Part shown: positions 24,531 to 32,407 of the stretch, piece by piece
Position numbering within the stretch: position 1 is the stretch's first letter
Layout of the letters: each line of letters starts with the position of its first letter
Source: an uncultured Muribaculaceae bacterium
GTDB taxonomy: Bacteria; Bacteroidota; Bacteroidia; Bacteroidales; Muribaculaceae
Assembly (NCBI GenBank): GCA_910585755.1
Contig: CAJUFH010000028.1
Location: forward strand, 1 to 34,603
Direction of reading: 5' to 3'
Length of the DNA: 34,603 bases
The notes under the pieces: model-generated
Seen by the model: the letters and a program-made list of their open reading frames with translations, nothing else
Told to the model about the DNA's origin: nothing
Databases searched by the model: none
Position numbers and translations under genes: made by a program

Positions 24531-25148
24531 ATGAAAAAGATTCTCAGCTTTATAGCTTTGGTAGCGCTACTTTATAGCTGTTCGCCGTTCCAGTTGGTCA
24601 ACAGCGAGGTTTACAACAACGCAGACCTCGCCCAGTATAAGACTTTCCGCATCGTCACACCGGGGATGGGCAAACTCCCTCCGGGTATGGAGATGGTGAC
24701 GTACTACAACATCGCGGCCGCGATACGCGAGGAGATGGTTATGCGCGGCTTCACCGAGTCGCCCGAATCGCCGCTGCTGATCAACATAGCGGTCACCACC
24801 CAAAAGGAGATACAGACGGAGCCTCTGATGCCGCCGGCCGGCTACTTCCCCTATAACGGCCCGTATTATCCGTATTATATGTGGCCGCGCTACAACTACG
24901 GCCCGTACTGGAATCCCGCCTACTACTCCAACGCCCAGGTTATCACGGGGATATATAAGGAGGGCGTGCTGACGATGGACTTCGTCAATATCGATACCAA
25001 GGTGCCTCTCTACTCCGCATCCGTCGCGACAATTATTGACAACGGCAGCGGCCAGTACCGCAACCTGCAAAGCATCACGGAAGCTGTGCAGACCCTGTTC
25101 TCTAAATTCCCCGTACCGCTCCTCCCGCAGTACCGCGGCCAGAAGTAA
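24531..25148 (+). CDS. DUF4136-like lipoprotein
   Basis: This is a small envelope lipoprotein of unknown function. The preferred ATG at 24531 gives 205 residues starting MKKILSFIALVALLYSC, with lipobox LYSC and Cys17; the upstream in-frame ATG at 24492 adds 13 hydrophilic residues and would spoil the signal. The body follows the DUF4136 pattern: YKTFRIV early on, then a helix AAAIREEMVMRGFTE, a strand LLINIAV, and a late strand GVLTMDFVNIDTKVPLYSA. A Tyr/Pro-rich insertion (PYNGPYYPYYMWPRYNYGPY) sits in the middle. It is divergent from pyrK with 148 nt between starts and has no partner gene. Confidence 0.8.
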   Translation: MKKILSFIALVALLYSCSPFQLVNSEVYNNADLAQYKTFRIVTPGMGKLPPGMEMVTYYNIAAAIREEMVMRGFTESPESPLLINIAVTTQKEIQTEPLMPPAGYFPYNGPYYPYYMWPRYNYGPYWNPAYYSNAQVITGIYKEGVLTMDFVNIDTKVPLYSASVATIIDNGSGQYRNLQSITEAVQTLFSKFPVPLLPQYRGQK

Positions 25149-25168
25149 CACCACCCAAGCGCAGAAAA

Positions 25169-25205
25169 GTCAGGACGATATAGCGCCCGTAAATATCGAG
25201 GCAAT
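25169..25205 (+). repeat. Flanking short repeat, left of palindromic element 1
   Basis: This begins GTCAGGACGATATAGCGCCC and continues into TATCGAGGCAAT. Related sequences border both palindromic elements on both sides (25512-25537, 26307-26340, 26633-26668). Confidence 0.6.
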
Positions 25206-25230
25206 CGCATATATCGAGACAATGTAATAT

Positions 25231-25531
25231 AACAACGACGAAATGGGTCGAAGACCCTGAATGTTAGTAACCCCATCATAAGCCGCCTTGCGCGGGGGTT
25301 GATGGGGTTTTGCTAATGCCTTGGGAGGGGGAACAAGGTTGAAGACCTTGCACAATGAAAATCAGAGTGTTGCGCATTATATATGGGATTCGGGCGTTGT
25401 GCAAAGTCTTCGACCTTGCCGGATAGGACGGCGAAATCACCCCACCAACCGCCGCCAAAGGCGGCTTATGGCGGGGTTACTAACATTAAGGGTCTTCGAC
25501 CCTTTGAGTCTGTCAGGATGTTTGGCGCCCG
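25231..25531 (+). repeat. Palindromic 0.3 kb repeat element, copy 1
   Basis: This is a non-coding element built from nested inverted repeats. Outer arms 25245-25287 and 25460-25502 (43 nt each) are reverse complements with a few mismatches and begin with the self-complementary GGGTCGAAGACCC. Inner arms 25334-25355 and 25397-25418 (22 nt) match with two mismatches. A small GCCGCC-AAA-GGCGGC hairpin lies at 25451-25465. A second copy lies at 26351-26652 in the same orientation; the last 198 nt of the two are identical. No transposase is encoded. It resembles a MITE or an oversized REP/attC-like palindrome; the class is not known to me. Confidence 0.85.
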
Positions 25532-25584
25532 TATATAATAATAAGGTAATTTCTATTACATTATCCCAACGAGAGTGCTGTCAT

Positions 25585-25665
25585 ATGAACATTCCAAAAT
25601 TATATATTAATGATATACAATTTCTTATTGAGAAACGACGTTTATTAGTAAAAACAGAGGTATAA
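25585..25665 (+). CDS. Very short ORF in the cassette, 26 codons
   Basis: MNIPKLYINDIQFLIEKRRL is followed by six more residues and TAA. It ends 2 nt before the ATG of the next ORF, an arrangement typical of a coupled pair. It is AT-rich like its neighbour. It might be a real small protein or antitoxin-like peptide, a leader peptide, or the remnant of a longer gene. No homology can be claimed. Confidence 0.3.
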   Translation: MNIPKLYINDIQFLIEKRRLLVKTEV

Positions 25666-25667
25666 CC

Positions 25668-26253
25668 ATGGAAATTACTACTGATAAAAAAAGGCAAATC
25701 ATTGTTGGTTTACAACTCATCAGACATACTAAATACAAAGAATGCTCTTTCTCAGATTATTGGGATAAGTCAGATCCAAAGTGATGAATATAAGAATATG
25801 CAGGATGGGACTTGTACTAATTATTTAAAGTTTAAATTTAATGGCGTAAAGTACAAAATCCGAGTGTCTGACCATTCGTACAATACACTCTCAAAAGAGA
25901 CATTAGAGAGTTGTCGTTACACAAGGGGATATTGGACTATCGACGCATCTATTGGCCGATACACACCGTCGGAAATCCCTGTGATTGTCCAGAATATAGA
26001 CACAAACCTCAATAAGTATCAGGATTCCATACGTTATTCAAAATTGGAGCAATTCGCAAGAACTAAATTATCAGAAGATTATTATATTGAAGACATGGAC
26101 GATACATATGCATCTAAATATCTTTCAGATGAATTTATTCAAGATAAAGATTTAACGGATGATAAATATGGAACAACCAATAAAGTGTTAAACAAGATTT
26201 TCCGTGATTTGTTGTTGAAAATTGGTAGTGAAGACTTATTTCCTGGTGAATGA
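25668..26253 (+). CDS. Unrecognised AT-rich cassette protein, probably frameshifted near its start
   Basis: I do not recognise this protein. The uninterrupted frame runs from a TTG at 25702 and gives 183 residues. The nearest ATG (25668) is in another frame and its ORF stops at 25784. Removing one A from the A7 run at 25686-25692 joins ATG 25668 to the long frame and gives 194 residues starting MEITTDKKGKSLLVYNSSDI. The protein is soluble, acidic and mixed alpha/beta, with a segment YLKFKFNGVKYKIRVSDHSYN near the middle and a charged C-terminus; no signal peptide or membrane helix is seen. The gene is far more AT-rich than its surroundings, which points to recent acquisition. It is the only sizeable gene between the two palindromic elements. 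Confidence 0.6.
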
Positions 26254-26306
26254 ATAACGGTAAGTTGATCTGATATTCCATTCGTGTCCACTACACCATC
26301 GCAATA

Positions 26307-26340
26307 GTCAGGACGATATTGCGCCAGTGTATATCGAAAC
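26307..26340 (+). repeat. Flanking short repeat, left of palindromic element 2
   Basis: GTCAGGACGATATTGCGCCA followed by GTGTATATCGAAAC. It is related to the repeat at 25169-25205. Confidence 0.6.
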
Positions 26341-26350
26341 GAGATAACGT

Positions 26351-26652
26351 AACAACGACGAAATGGGTCGAAGACCCTGAATGTTAGTAACCCCATCATA
26401 AACCGCCTTGTACGGCGGTTTATGATGGGGTTTTGCTAATGCCTTGGGGGGAAACAAGGTTGAAGACCTTGCACAATGAAAATCAGAGTGTTGCGCATTA
26501 TATATGGGATTCGGGCGTTGTGCAAAGTCTTCGACCTTGCCGGATAGGACGGCGAAATCACCCCACCAACCGCCGCCAAAGGCGGCTTATGGCGGGGTTA
26601 CTAACATTAAGGGTCTTCGACCCTTTGAGTCTGTCAGGATGTTTGGCGCCCG
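26351..26652 (+). repeat. Palindromic 0.3 kb repeat element, copy 2
   Basis: This has the same organisation as copy 1, with outer arms at 26365-26407 and 26581-26623. In addition the left part forms a perfect 17-bp hairpin (26391-26407 with 26414-26430), followed by TTTT, which would act as a terminator for the cassette gene. In copy 1 that hairpin is partly degraded. After 26652 the sequence again resembles the beginning of a unit (CATATATCGAGACAAT, then GACGAACTGGGTCAAAGAC) and decays, which suggests a third, eroded unit. Confidence 0.85.
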
Positions 26653-26770
26653 CATATATCGAGACAATAAAACATCAAAATGACGAACTGGGTCAAAGAC
26701 GCTATGAGTCTATTGAAGTGTTAGGAGTCCCTATTATGGGTTGGCGGATGGGGTTGGCGAAGGGCTGGGG

Positions 26771-27790
26771 TTAGCGGAGGGGACGACGGGAGAAGCGGAG
26801 GGTGGAATGGTGGAGGGGGAATGAGAGGGTCAGGATGGTGTTGGAGGCGGAGAGGTCGGCGGTACATTCGGGGTAGTCGGTCTGGAAACGGGCGTCAATC
26901 CAGCCGAGGCGGTAATGGTCAGCGAAAATGGTAGGAATAAGCGTACCTTTCCTCATCCCAGGCAGCCATGAGCGCCCTTCGACGGAGGCTCCCCCGAGAT
27001 AGATTATATCATACCCGCCCGGGGCGGTTTCCGACCTCACAACCGCCAGATCGTAGAATCCGCCGGGGATTGCCCATTTCGGGTCGTTGTCGCGGTCAAG
27101 GAAGCTCCAGAACCCTTCAACCGGATCGGAGGAAAGAACAAAATGGTTTTCGAGGGTTTCGACGGTCCAGGGTGTCATAAGTGTTTTCGCGGGAGCGGCA
27201 CTTTGCCTTACCTCCAGCCGCCGTACGTTCATCTCGGTGCTGACGGTCAGCTCAATCCCCGAAAGAGGCGTTCTAAACGGTACGCTACCCGCCTCGGTCA
27301 TTTTATTGCCCCCTGTATCAAACGACGCCACACCTTCAGCGATATCGACAACAAGGCAGTTAACACCTCCGGCGATATTGGCGTCCTTCGTCAGGTAATT
27401 GTCGAGGAGGCTCACTCGGCTACCTGAGGGGCTTACGGAATCGACTGTCAGACGGAGCGCCCGCTCGTCGAACCCGGCGCTCGCGGGGTCCTCCCCGAAA
27501 GAGAGCGCCGCGACATATACCGGGACACTGTCGCGGTCCATAAAAGTCAGCACGGCCTCCGCCCCTCGCCCGACCAACTGCTTTTTAGGGAAATCAGCGG
27601 CAAGCGAAACCCTCAGGGACGCGGCATCGGGGTCAACGGCGACTGAACGAGATTCACCCCGCCGAAGGAGAAAGTCAGGCGGATCGCAGACAATCTCCGG
27701 CGCGACAGCCGCGGAGGCAGCAAACGCCTGTAATGCAGCCGCAAAGAGCAATGAGACCGGGCGGAAAGGGTGTCTGAACAAGGCAAGCAT
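26771..27790 (-). CDS. Exported protein of unknown function
   Basis: I cannot assign this protein. From ATG 27790 it has 339 residues with a signal peptide (PVSLLFAAALQAFAASAA). A GTG at 27799 would overlap the miaA stop by 4 nt (GTGA). The mature protein is predicted to be beta-rich, with many short hydrophobic strands. A segment VEGFWSFLDRDNDPKWAIPGGFYDLAVVR and a hydrophobic block near the middle (NIAGGVNCLVVDIA) are the most distinctive. The C-terminus ends in Arg-rich FSRRPLR. It is the last gene of a minus-strand unit after miaA. Secretion is well supported; the role is not. Confidence 0.75.
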   Translation of the reverse strand: MLALFRHPFRPVSLLFAAALQAFAASAAVAPEIVCDPPDFLLRRGESRSVAVDPDAASLRVSLAADFPKKQLVGRGAEAVLTFMDRDSVPVYVAALSFGEDPASAGFDERALRLTVDSVSPSGSRVSLLDNYLTKDANIAGGVNCLVVDIAEGVASFDTGGNKMTEAGSVPFRTPLSGIELTVSTEMNVRRLEVRQSAAPAKTLMTPWTVETLENHFVLSSDPVEGFWSFLDRDNDPKWAIPGGFYDLAVVRSETAPGGYDIIYLGGASVEGRSWLPGMRKGTLIPTIFADHYRLGWIDARFQTDYPECTADLSASNTILTLSFPLHHSTLRFSRRPLR

Positions 27791-27795
27791 ACGCG

Positions 27796-28764
27796 TCACA
27801 TTTCCAGCTCCCGGAGCCGGTTTTCATAAAGCCGCATCGTCTCGCTGACGAAATCGTCATCGGAGAGAGTGTAGTCGAGCCACGCGATCGGGATTCCGCG
27901 TTTTTCCATACCCCGGAACCAGGTCATCTGCCGTTTGGCGAACTGGTGGATGGCGATTTCGAGCCCGTCGCGCATCTCGGCGCGGGAAATCTGTCCCGTC
28001 ACGAAAAGCGTCACGAACTTGTATTCCAGCCCGTAATAAATCAGATTTTCAGCCGGAATGCCTGCGGCGAGCAGCCTTTCGACCTCTTCCGTCATTCCGG
28101 CAGCGAGCCGGGCATCAAGGCGCTCCGTAATCCGCCGGCGGCGCGTCTCGCGGTCAATCGCCACGCCGACAACGAGCGCCTGGCGGGGCGTCGGCTCGAC
28201 AGCGTCACGGGCCTCGTCGGGATGGTCGAGATAATACCGCTGAATCTCGATGGCGCGTATGGCGCGCTGACAGGTGTCGAGGTCGGTAACGTTGTGGAGC
28301 GTCTTCATCGAGGCGAGAATCACCTTTAACTCCGGCAATTCCTTCCCCTCCAGCTCCGCTCTCAACGCGGCGTTTTCAGGCACTTCGGGGAGCGCCATCC
28401 CTTTTAGAAAAGACTCGACATACAGCCCCGTACCGCCGCAGACAATCGGCAGCTTCCCGCGGGCCGCAATCTCCGCGTCGGCCTTCCGGGCGTCGCGCAG
28501 GAACTGGTAGAGGTTGTATTTCGTTCCCGGCTCGGCGACGTCGATGAGGTGGTACGGCACCTCGCCGTACTCCTCCAGGTCCTTCCCCGTCCCGAGGTCC
28601 ATAAGGCGGTAGACCTGGCGCGAATCTCCGCTTATAATCTCCCCGCCGACATGGCGGGCAATGGCTACCGCCCGGCGGGTCTTTCCCGTCGCAGTCGGGC
28701 CGACCACCGCGATCAGTGGGCGCCGCGGGTCGCGGGAAACATCGGTGCTTATTTCCTTTCCCAT
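27796..28764 (-). CDS. miaA: tRNA dimethylallyltransferase
   Basis: This transfers the dimethylallyl group to N6 of A37 in tRNAs that read UNN codons. The 322 residues have the P-loop GPTATGKT (22-29), the GDSRQVYRLMDLGTGK block (about 48-63), YHLIDV (about 70-75), the GGTGLYVESFLKG motif, and the tRNA-contacting FAKRQMTWFR near the C-terminus. Length is typical. It starts 6 nt after the membrane protein gene upstream and nearly touches the exported protein gene downstream, so all three are probably co-transcribed. Confidence 0.96.
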   Translation of the reverse strand: MGKEISTDVSRDPRRPLIAVVGPTATGKTRRAVAIARHVGGEIISGDSRQVYRLMDLGTGKDLEEYGEVPYHLIDVAEPGTKYNLYQFLRDARKADAEIAARGKLPIVCGGTGLYVESFLKGMALPEVPENAALRAELEGKELPELKVILASMKTLHNVTDLDTCQRAIRAIEIQRYYLDHPDEARDAVEPTPRQALVVGVAIDRETRRRRITERLDARLAAGMTEEVERLLAAGIPAENLIYYGLEYKFVTLFVTGQISRAEMRDGLEIAIHQFAKRQMTWFRGMEKRGIPIAWLDYTLSDDDFVSETMRLYENRLRELEM

Positions 28765-28770
28765 CGAAGT

Positions 28771-30108
28771 TCAGACGAATACACTTGTAACCTTGCGCCA
28801 CATCCTGCGCAGTTTGAAGAACGGAGAATCCTGGTTCAGGCGCGCCACGTCGAGCCAACGGCGGTCATTATAGTCAACCTGCCATTTCTGAAGGTCGCGA
28901 AGGCGGAATGTCGGGCGGTAATGCTTTATTCCGTAGAGTCGTTTTCCGTTCTCGTCGTATGTCTTCCAGGCCATAGCCACCGTTAATATGCGCCGAATTT
29001 CCGCCGTCAGGTCGCAAGATACGATTTTCTGGTTAATCAGTTGGCGCAGGTGGCCGAGGGTGAACCATTCACCGTGGACCCGCGAATCAACGACTTCGTC
29101 AGGGTCGGGCAGGAAGGCCAGGTAATGGAATATGTTCTGGAACGTCACATTGTCGGGGCTGTCGTAGGCCAGGCGTATCTCCGCGTCGCTGATTCCGGTA
29201 CGGGAGCGGAAATGCTGCGCGGCCTCCATATCGCTGACATGTTTTGTATAGGGAATCTTCACCACCACCGGGGTGTCTATGAATTTGATCATAGAGCCGT
29301 TGCTGAACTGCTGCCAGTTATGCGTCGAGTCGAGCAGTATGCGGTCGTCGCTTAGGACGAGGTAGCGCAGGGTAGTCGTGCCTGGATTTTCAACGAAATG
29401 CCCCTCGTCGTTCTTGCAATAGTAGGTCCACAGCGAGTAATACCTCATCCCGAGGAACAACAGGGAGAGGACGTACATCGCCATCGGCATCCAGAGGAAG
29501 AAGAAGAGATCGGCCCGGTTGAGGTTCACGTTGACATAATATGTCAGGTAATAGGCCCAGTCGACAATGGTCAGGAGGGCAGACAGGCCGAACAGCAGGC
29601 GCGTCTGATAGCGCCATTCCCGGCGGTATAGGGAACCGATAAAACCCGACTCCACCACGTTGCCGTAATCGACATGGCAGTTCTCGCATATCCTCGGCTC
29701 GCGGGGATTGAGGAGATAAAGCCCGGTTACGATGCAGGTCACGGGGGCGGTCACCAGTATGGCGAGCACCGGCACCGACGCGTCGTAAGGCTGGCCTGTA
29801 AGTTCGTGAAGGTCGGCGCGCTTACCCATAAAGTAGAGCCCGATGACGAACAACGCCGTGATGAGCATCACAACCGACACCTCCTGCAGGAAACGCCCGC
29901 ACGTCGGGACGCTGCGGGAGGTCAGGTAACGCCGGACAACCTGCAGGGCGAAATAGAACAGCACGTTGACCGGCGGAAGCCATTGCAGCGGTATCAGCGG
30001 AGAGAGGAACACGAGTACCGTAAGAAGCCCTACGGCAATCGCCCAGTTGCGCCACAATCCGAAAATCGCAGCGGTCATTCCTTCCAGGCGTTGTTGTGAT
30101 CGAAACAT
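28771..30108 (-). CDS. Polytopic membrane protein of unknown function
   Basis: I do not recognise this family. The 445 residues have about six hydrophobic helices in the first half (near 22-40, 45-60, 78-95, 112-132, 165-190 and 195-220) and a soluble C-terminal half of about 220 residues. Between helices four and five lies ICENCH with Cys141 and Cys144, possibly half of a metal-binding site. The C-terminal part is acidic and aromatic, with repeated YGIKHYRP- and FRLRDLQKWQVDYNDRRW-type segments, and is presumably cytoplasmic. It is 6 nt before miaA. Confidence 0.75.
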   Translation of the reverse strand: MFRSQQRLEGMTAAIFGLWRNWAIAVGLLTVLVFLSPLIPLQWLPPVNVLFYFALQVVRRYLTSRSVPTCGRFLQEVSVVMLITALFVIGLYFMGKRADLHELTGQPYDASVPVLAILVTAPVTCIVTGLYLLNPREPRICENCHVDYGNVVESGFIGSLYRREWRYQTRLLFGLSALLTIVDWAYYLTYYVNVNLNRADLFFFLWMPMAMYVLSLLFLGMRYYSLWTYYCKNDEGHFVENPGTTTLRYLVLSDDRILLDSTHNWQQFSNGSMIKFIDTPVVVKIPYTKHVSDMEAAQHFRSRTGISDAEIRLAYDSPDNVTFQNIFHYLAFLPDPDEVVDSRVHGEWFTLGHLRQLINQKIVSCDLTAEIRRILTVAMAWKTYDENGKRLYGIKHYRPTFRLRDLQKWQVDYNDRRWLDVARLNQDSPFFKLRRMWRKVTSVFV

Positions 30109-30136
30109 ATTCTGTCGGAAAAATCTTTATAAAACC

Positions 30137-30162
30137 CTGAGGCGCAGGTTACGCGGCCTCAG
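30137..30162 (-). terminator. Terminator-like hairpin at the end of the DPP IV gene
   Basis: CTGAGGC (30137-30143) pairs with GCCTCAG (30156-30162). On the minus strand it is followed by GGTTTTAT. One arm overlaps the stop codon. It would separate the peptidase from the membrane protein-miaA unit, though only 50 nt remain for a new promoter. Confidence 0.45.
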
Positions 30163-32366
30163 AGATTCTGCTTGAAATAGTCCAGCATGCGGCCATAGAC
30201 CAGGGCGCGGGCCTCGCAGCCGTTGATTGAATGGTTCATGCCGGGGAACAGGAACATATCGGCATACCGGTGGGATGCCTGCAGGGCGCTGACATATTCC
30301 ATCGTGTTGGCGAGATGGACGTTGTCGTCGGCAGTGCCCGACATTAATAACAAGCGACAATTCATTTTGTCGGTGAAGTTAACCGGCGCGCTCTCCTCGT
30401 AGCCCCGCTCGTTCTCCTGCGGGGTCAGCATAAAGCGCTCAGCGTAAACGGTATCGTAGAAGCGCCAGGAGGTGACGGGAGCGATCGCGACAGCCGCTTT
30501 ATACGGGTTGGCCGTGGCCTGGACGGCCATCAGGGTCTCGTAACCGCCGTAGCTCCAGCCGGCGATTCCGATTCTCGACGGGTCGGCGAACGGGAGGGAG
30601 GCGGCGTATTTCGCTGCCGCGATCTGGTCGATGGTTTCGTAATGGCCGAGACGCTTGTAAACCACGTCGCGGAAGGCCGCGCCTCTTGCGCCGGTCCCGC
30701 GTCCGTCGACACATACGACGGCGAATCCGGCCTCAGCGGCGGCGTAATAGTCCCAGTCCATGCGCCAGCGGTTAACTACCTCCTGCGAGCCGGGGCCGCT
30801 GTACTGCCACATTATTACAGGAACCCTCCCCGATACTCCCGCGGGACGAATCATATAACCGTTCAGGGTAGTTCCGTCGGGGTTCGACATAGTGAAAAAT
30901 TCCTTTTTGGGAAGCCCCTTGTAGCGGGAAGCGTACGCCGCGTTGTCCTCTAAGGTTCTGACAGCCTTCCCCTTGGCGTTGTAGAGGGTAAAGACAGGGG
31001 GAGTATCGGCAGAGGAGTAGTTGATTGTAAGGAAATTGGCGGCGGGAGCAAGGGTAGCGGAAGCCCAACCGTCGGCGGGGGTGAGGTCCTCGGCCTTTTT
31101 CCCCTGGCGGTCAACGCGGGTTACAACCCTGTTGGCTGCCGCCGGAGTAGCCGGGGATGCGGACGGGCGGGGCACAGACTGATAATAACGGTTGCCCTGC
31201 GCGTCAGCGCCATAATAGGCGGTAACGTCGTAATCGCCCGAAGTAACTTGGCGCAGAAGCTGCCCCTCGTAGCTGTAAATATAGAGGTGGCTCCAGCCTG
31301 AGCGCTCGGAGAGGATGGCGATTCCGTCATCCTCAAGCACGAGTTCTTCGTAGACAGCCGGATCGAGCCACGCCTTCGCCTCCTCGACGAGCAGCGAGCG
31401 GCTGACGGTCGACTTCGGGTTGACGGAATACAGCTCCATGCGGTTCTGCGCACGGTTGAGCGTGCTGACAATCAGACGTTCCGGCGAGTTGCCGAACTCT
31501 ATGCGGGGTATGTATTCAATCTGCGGGTCCTTGAACGGAATGGCCTTGACCTTGCGGGTCTCTACGTCGTAGCTGTGGAGAGTGACGGTCGAGTTTTTCT
31601 CCCCGGCGACAGGGTATTTGTAGCTGAAAGTGCCGGGATAATACTCATACTGATCCTTCGGCTCGCACCACCCGCGGTAGAGGGGGAAAGAATAAGTCGG
31701 AACCTCGGTCTCGTCGTAGCGGAGGTAGCAGAGGGTCTGGGAGTCGGGCGACCAGGCCATTGAACAGGAGGTCGAGAACTCCTCCTCGTAGGTCCAGTCG
31801 GGTATGCCGTTGATGATTTTTCCGGGAGCGCCGTCGGTTGTCACCTCCACCTCGGTGTTGTAGTCCCACTTGCGGACATGCACGTTGTTGTCAACCACGA
31901 ACGCCACCATCCTGCCGTCGGGCGAGAAGACCGGCGACTGCTGCATGCCGCCGTTCAGTCCCAGCGGGCGCAGGATGTTGCGCTTGATTTCAAATATGTA
32001 GTACGGAGCCTTGAACGAGCGGCGGTAGACTGGCTGCTTCTCGCCGCAAAGGAGGAGTTTCGAGCCGTCGGGCGAGAGGGTGAACTCGGTTACGCGGCTC
32101 ATCGTCGCCTCGCGGGTATGGGTGGCGTCAAACACCACCTCCAGCTCCTTGCCGGAGGCTGTGTCGTAGCGGCGCACCTTTACGCCGTCGCTATCGAGCA
32201 GCAGGTAGCTGAGGCCGTCAGGCATGTAAACGAAACTCTTCGGGGCCTCCGGCTTGTTGGAGGGGTAGACATATTTTGCCAAAGCGTCGACATTGATGCT
32301 TTGCGCTCCGGCCGCGGCGCAGCCGGCGGCGAGAAGCAAGGAGGCGGTCAGTTGCCTTAGATTCAT
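30159..32366 (-). CDS. Dipeptidyl peptidase IV-type serine peptidase (S9B)
   Basis: This exported prolyl peptidase removes X-Pro or X-Ala dipeptides from peptide N-termini, supporting peptide use. The 735 residues have a signal peptide (cleavage near AGAQ, 19-22), an N-terminal beta-propeller (about 40-480), and a C-terminal alpha/beta hydrolase domain. The catalytic triad is Ser605 in GWSYGGY, Asp679 in TADDNVH and His711 in MNHSING; the Asp-His spacing of 32 equals that of human DPP IV. The propeller carries DWTYEEEF, whose two glutamates bind the substrate amino group. It begins 41 nt after the coiled-coil gene. Confidence 0.94.
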   Translation of the reverse strand: MNLRQLTASLLLAAGCAAAGAQSINVDALAKYVYPSNKPEAPKSFVYMPDGLSYLLLDSDGVKVRRYDTASGKELEVVFDATHTREATMSRVTEFTLSPDGSKLLLCGEKQPVYRRSFKAPYYIFEIKRNILRPLGLNGGMQQSPVFSPDGRMVAFVVDNNVHVRKWDYNTEVEVTTDGAPGKIINGIPDWTYEEEFSTSCSMAWSPDSQTLCYLRYDETEVPTYSFPLYRGWCEPKDQYEYYPGTFSYKYPVAGEKNSTVTLHSYDVETRKVKAIPFKDPQIEYIPRIEFGNSPERLIVSTLNRAQNRMELYSVNPKSTVSRSLLVEEAKAWLDPAVYEELVLEDDGIAILSERSGWSHLYIYSYEGQLLRQVTSGDYDVTAYYGADAQGNRYYQSVPRPSASPATPAAANRVVTRVDRQGKKAEDLTPADGWASATLAPAANFLTINYSSADTPPVFTLYNAKGKAVRTLEDNAAYASRYKGLPKKEFFTMSNPDGTTLNGYMIRPAGVSGRVPVIMWQYSGPGSQEVVNRWRMDWDYYAAAEAGFAVVCVDGRGTGARGAAFRDVVYKRLGHYETIDQIAAAKYAASLPFADPSRIGIAGWSYGGYETLMAVQATANPYKAAVAIAPVTSWRFYDTVYAERFMLTPQENERGYEESAPVNFTDKMNCRLLLMSGTADDNVHLANTMEYVSALQASHRYADMFLFPGMNHSINGCEARALVYGRMLDYFKQNL

Positions 32367-32407
32367 TTTTATAATAAGATGTGTCGTTGTTTGATTTCAG
32401 GGTATTC

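Noticed and set aside
25321..25665. ORFs reading through the palindromic repeats (also 26433-26774)
   Set aside because: Both derive from the repeat sequence itself, which is palindromic and non-coding.
25231..26652. CRISPR array
   Set aside because: Only two long palindromic copies with a gene between them; no short repeats and spacers and no cas genes.
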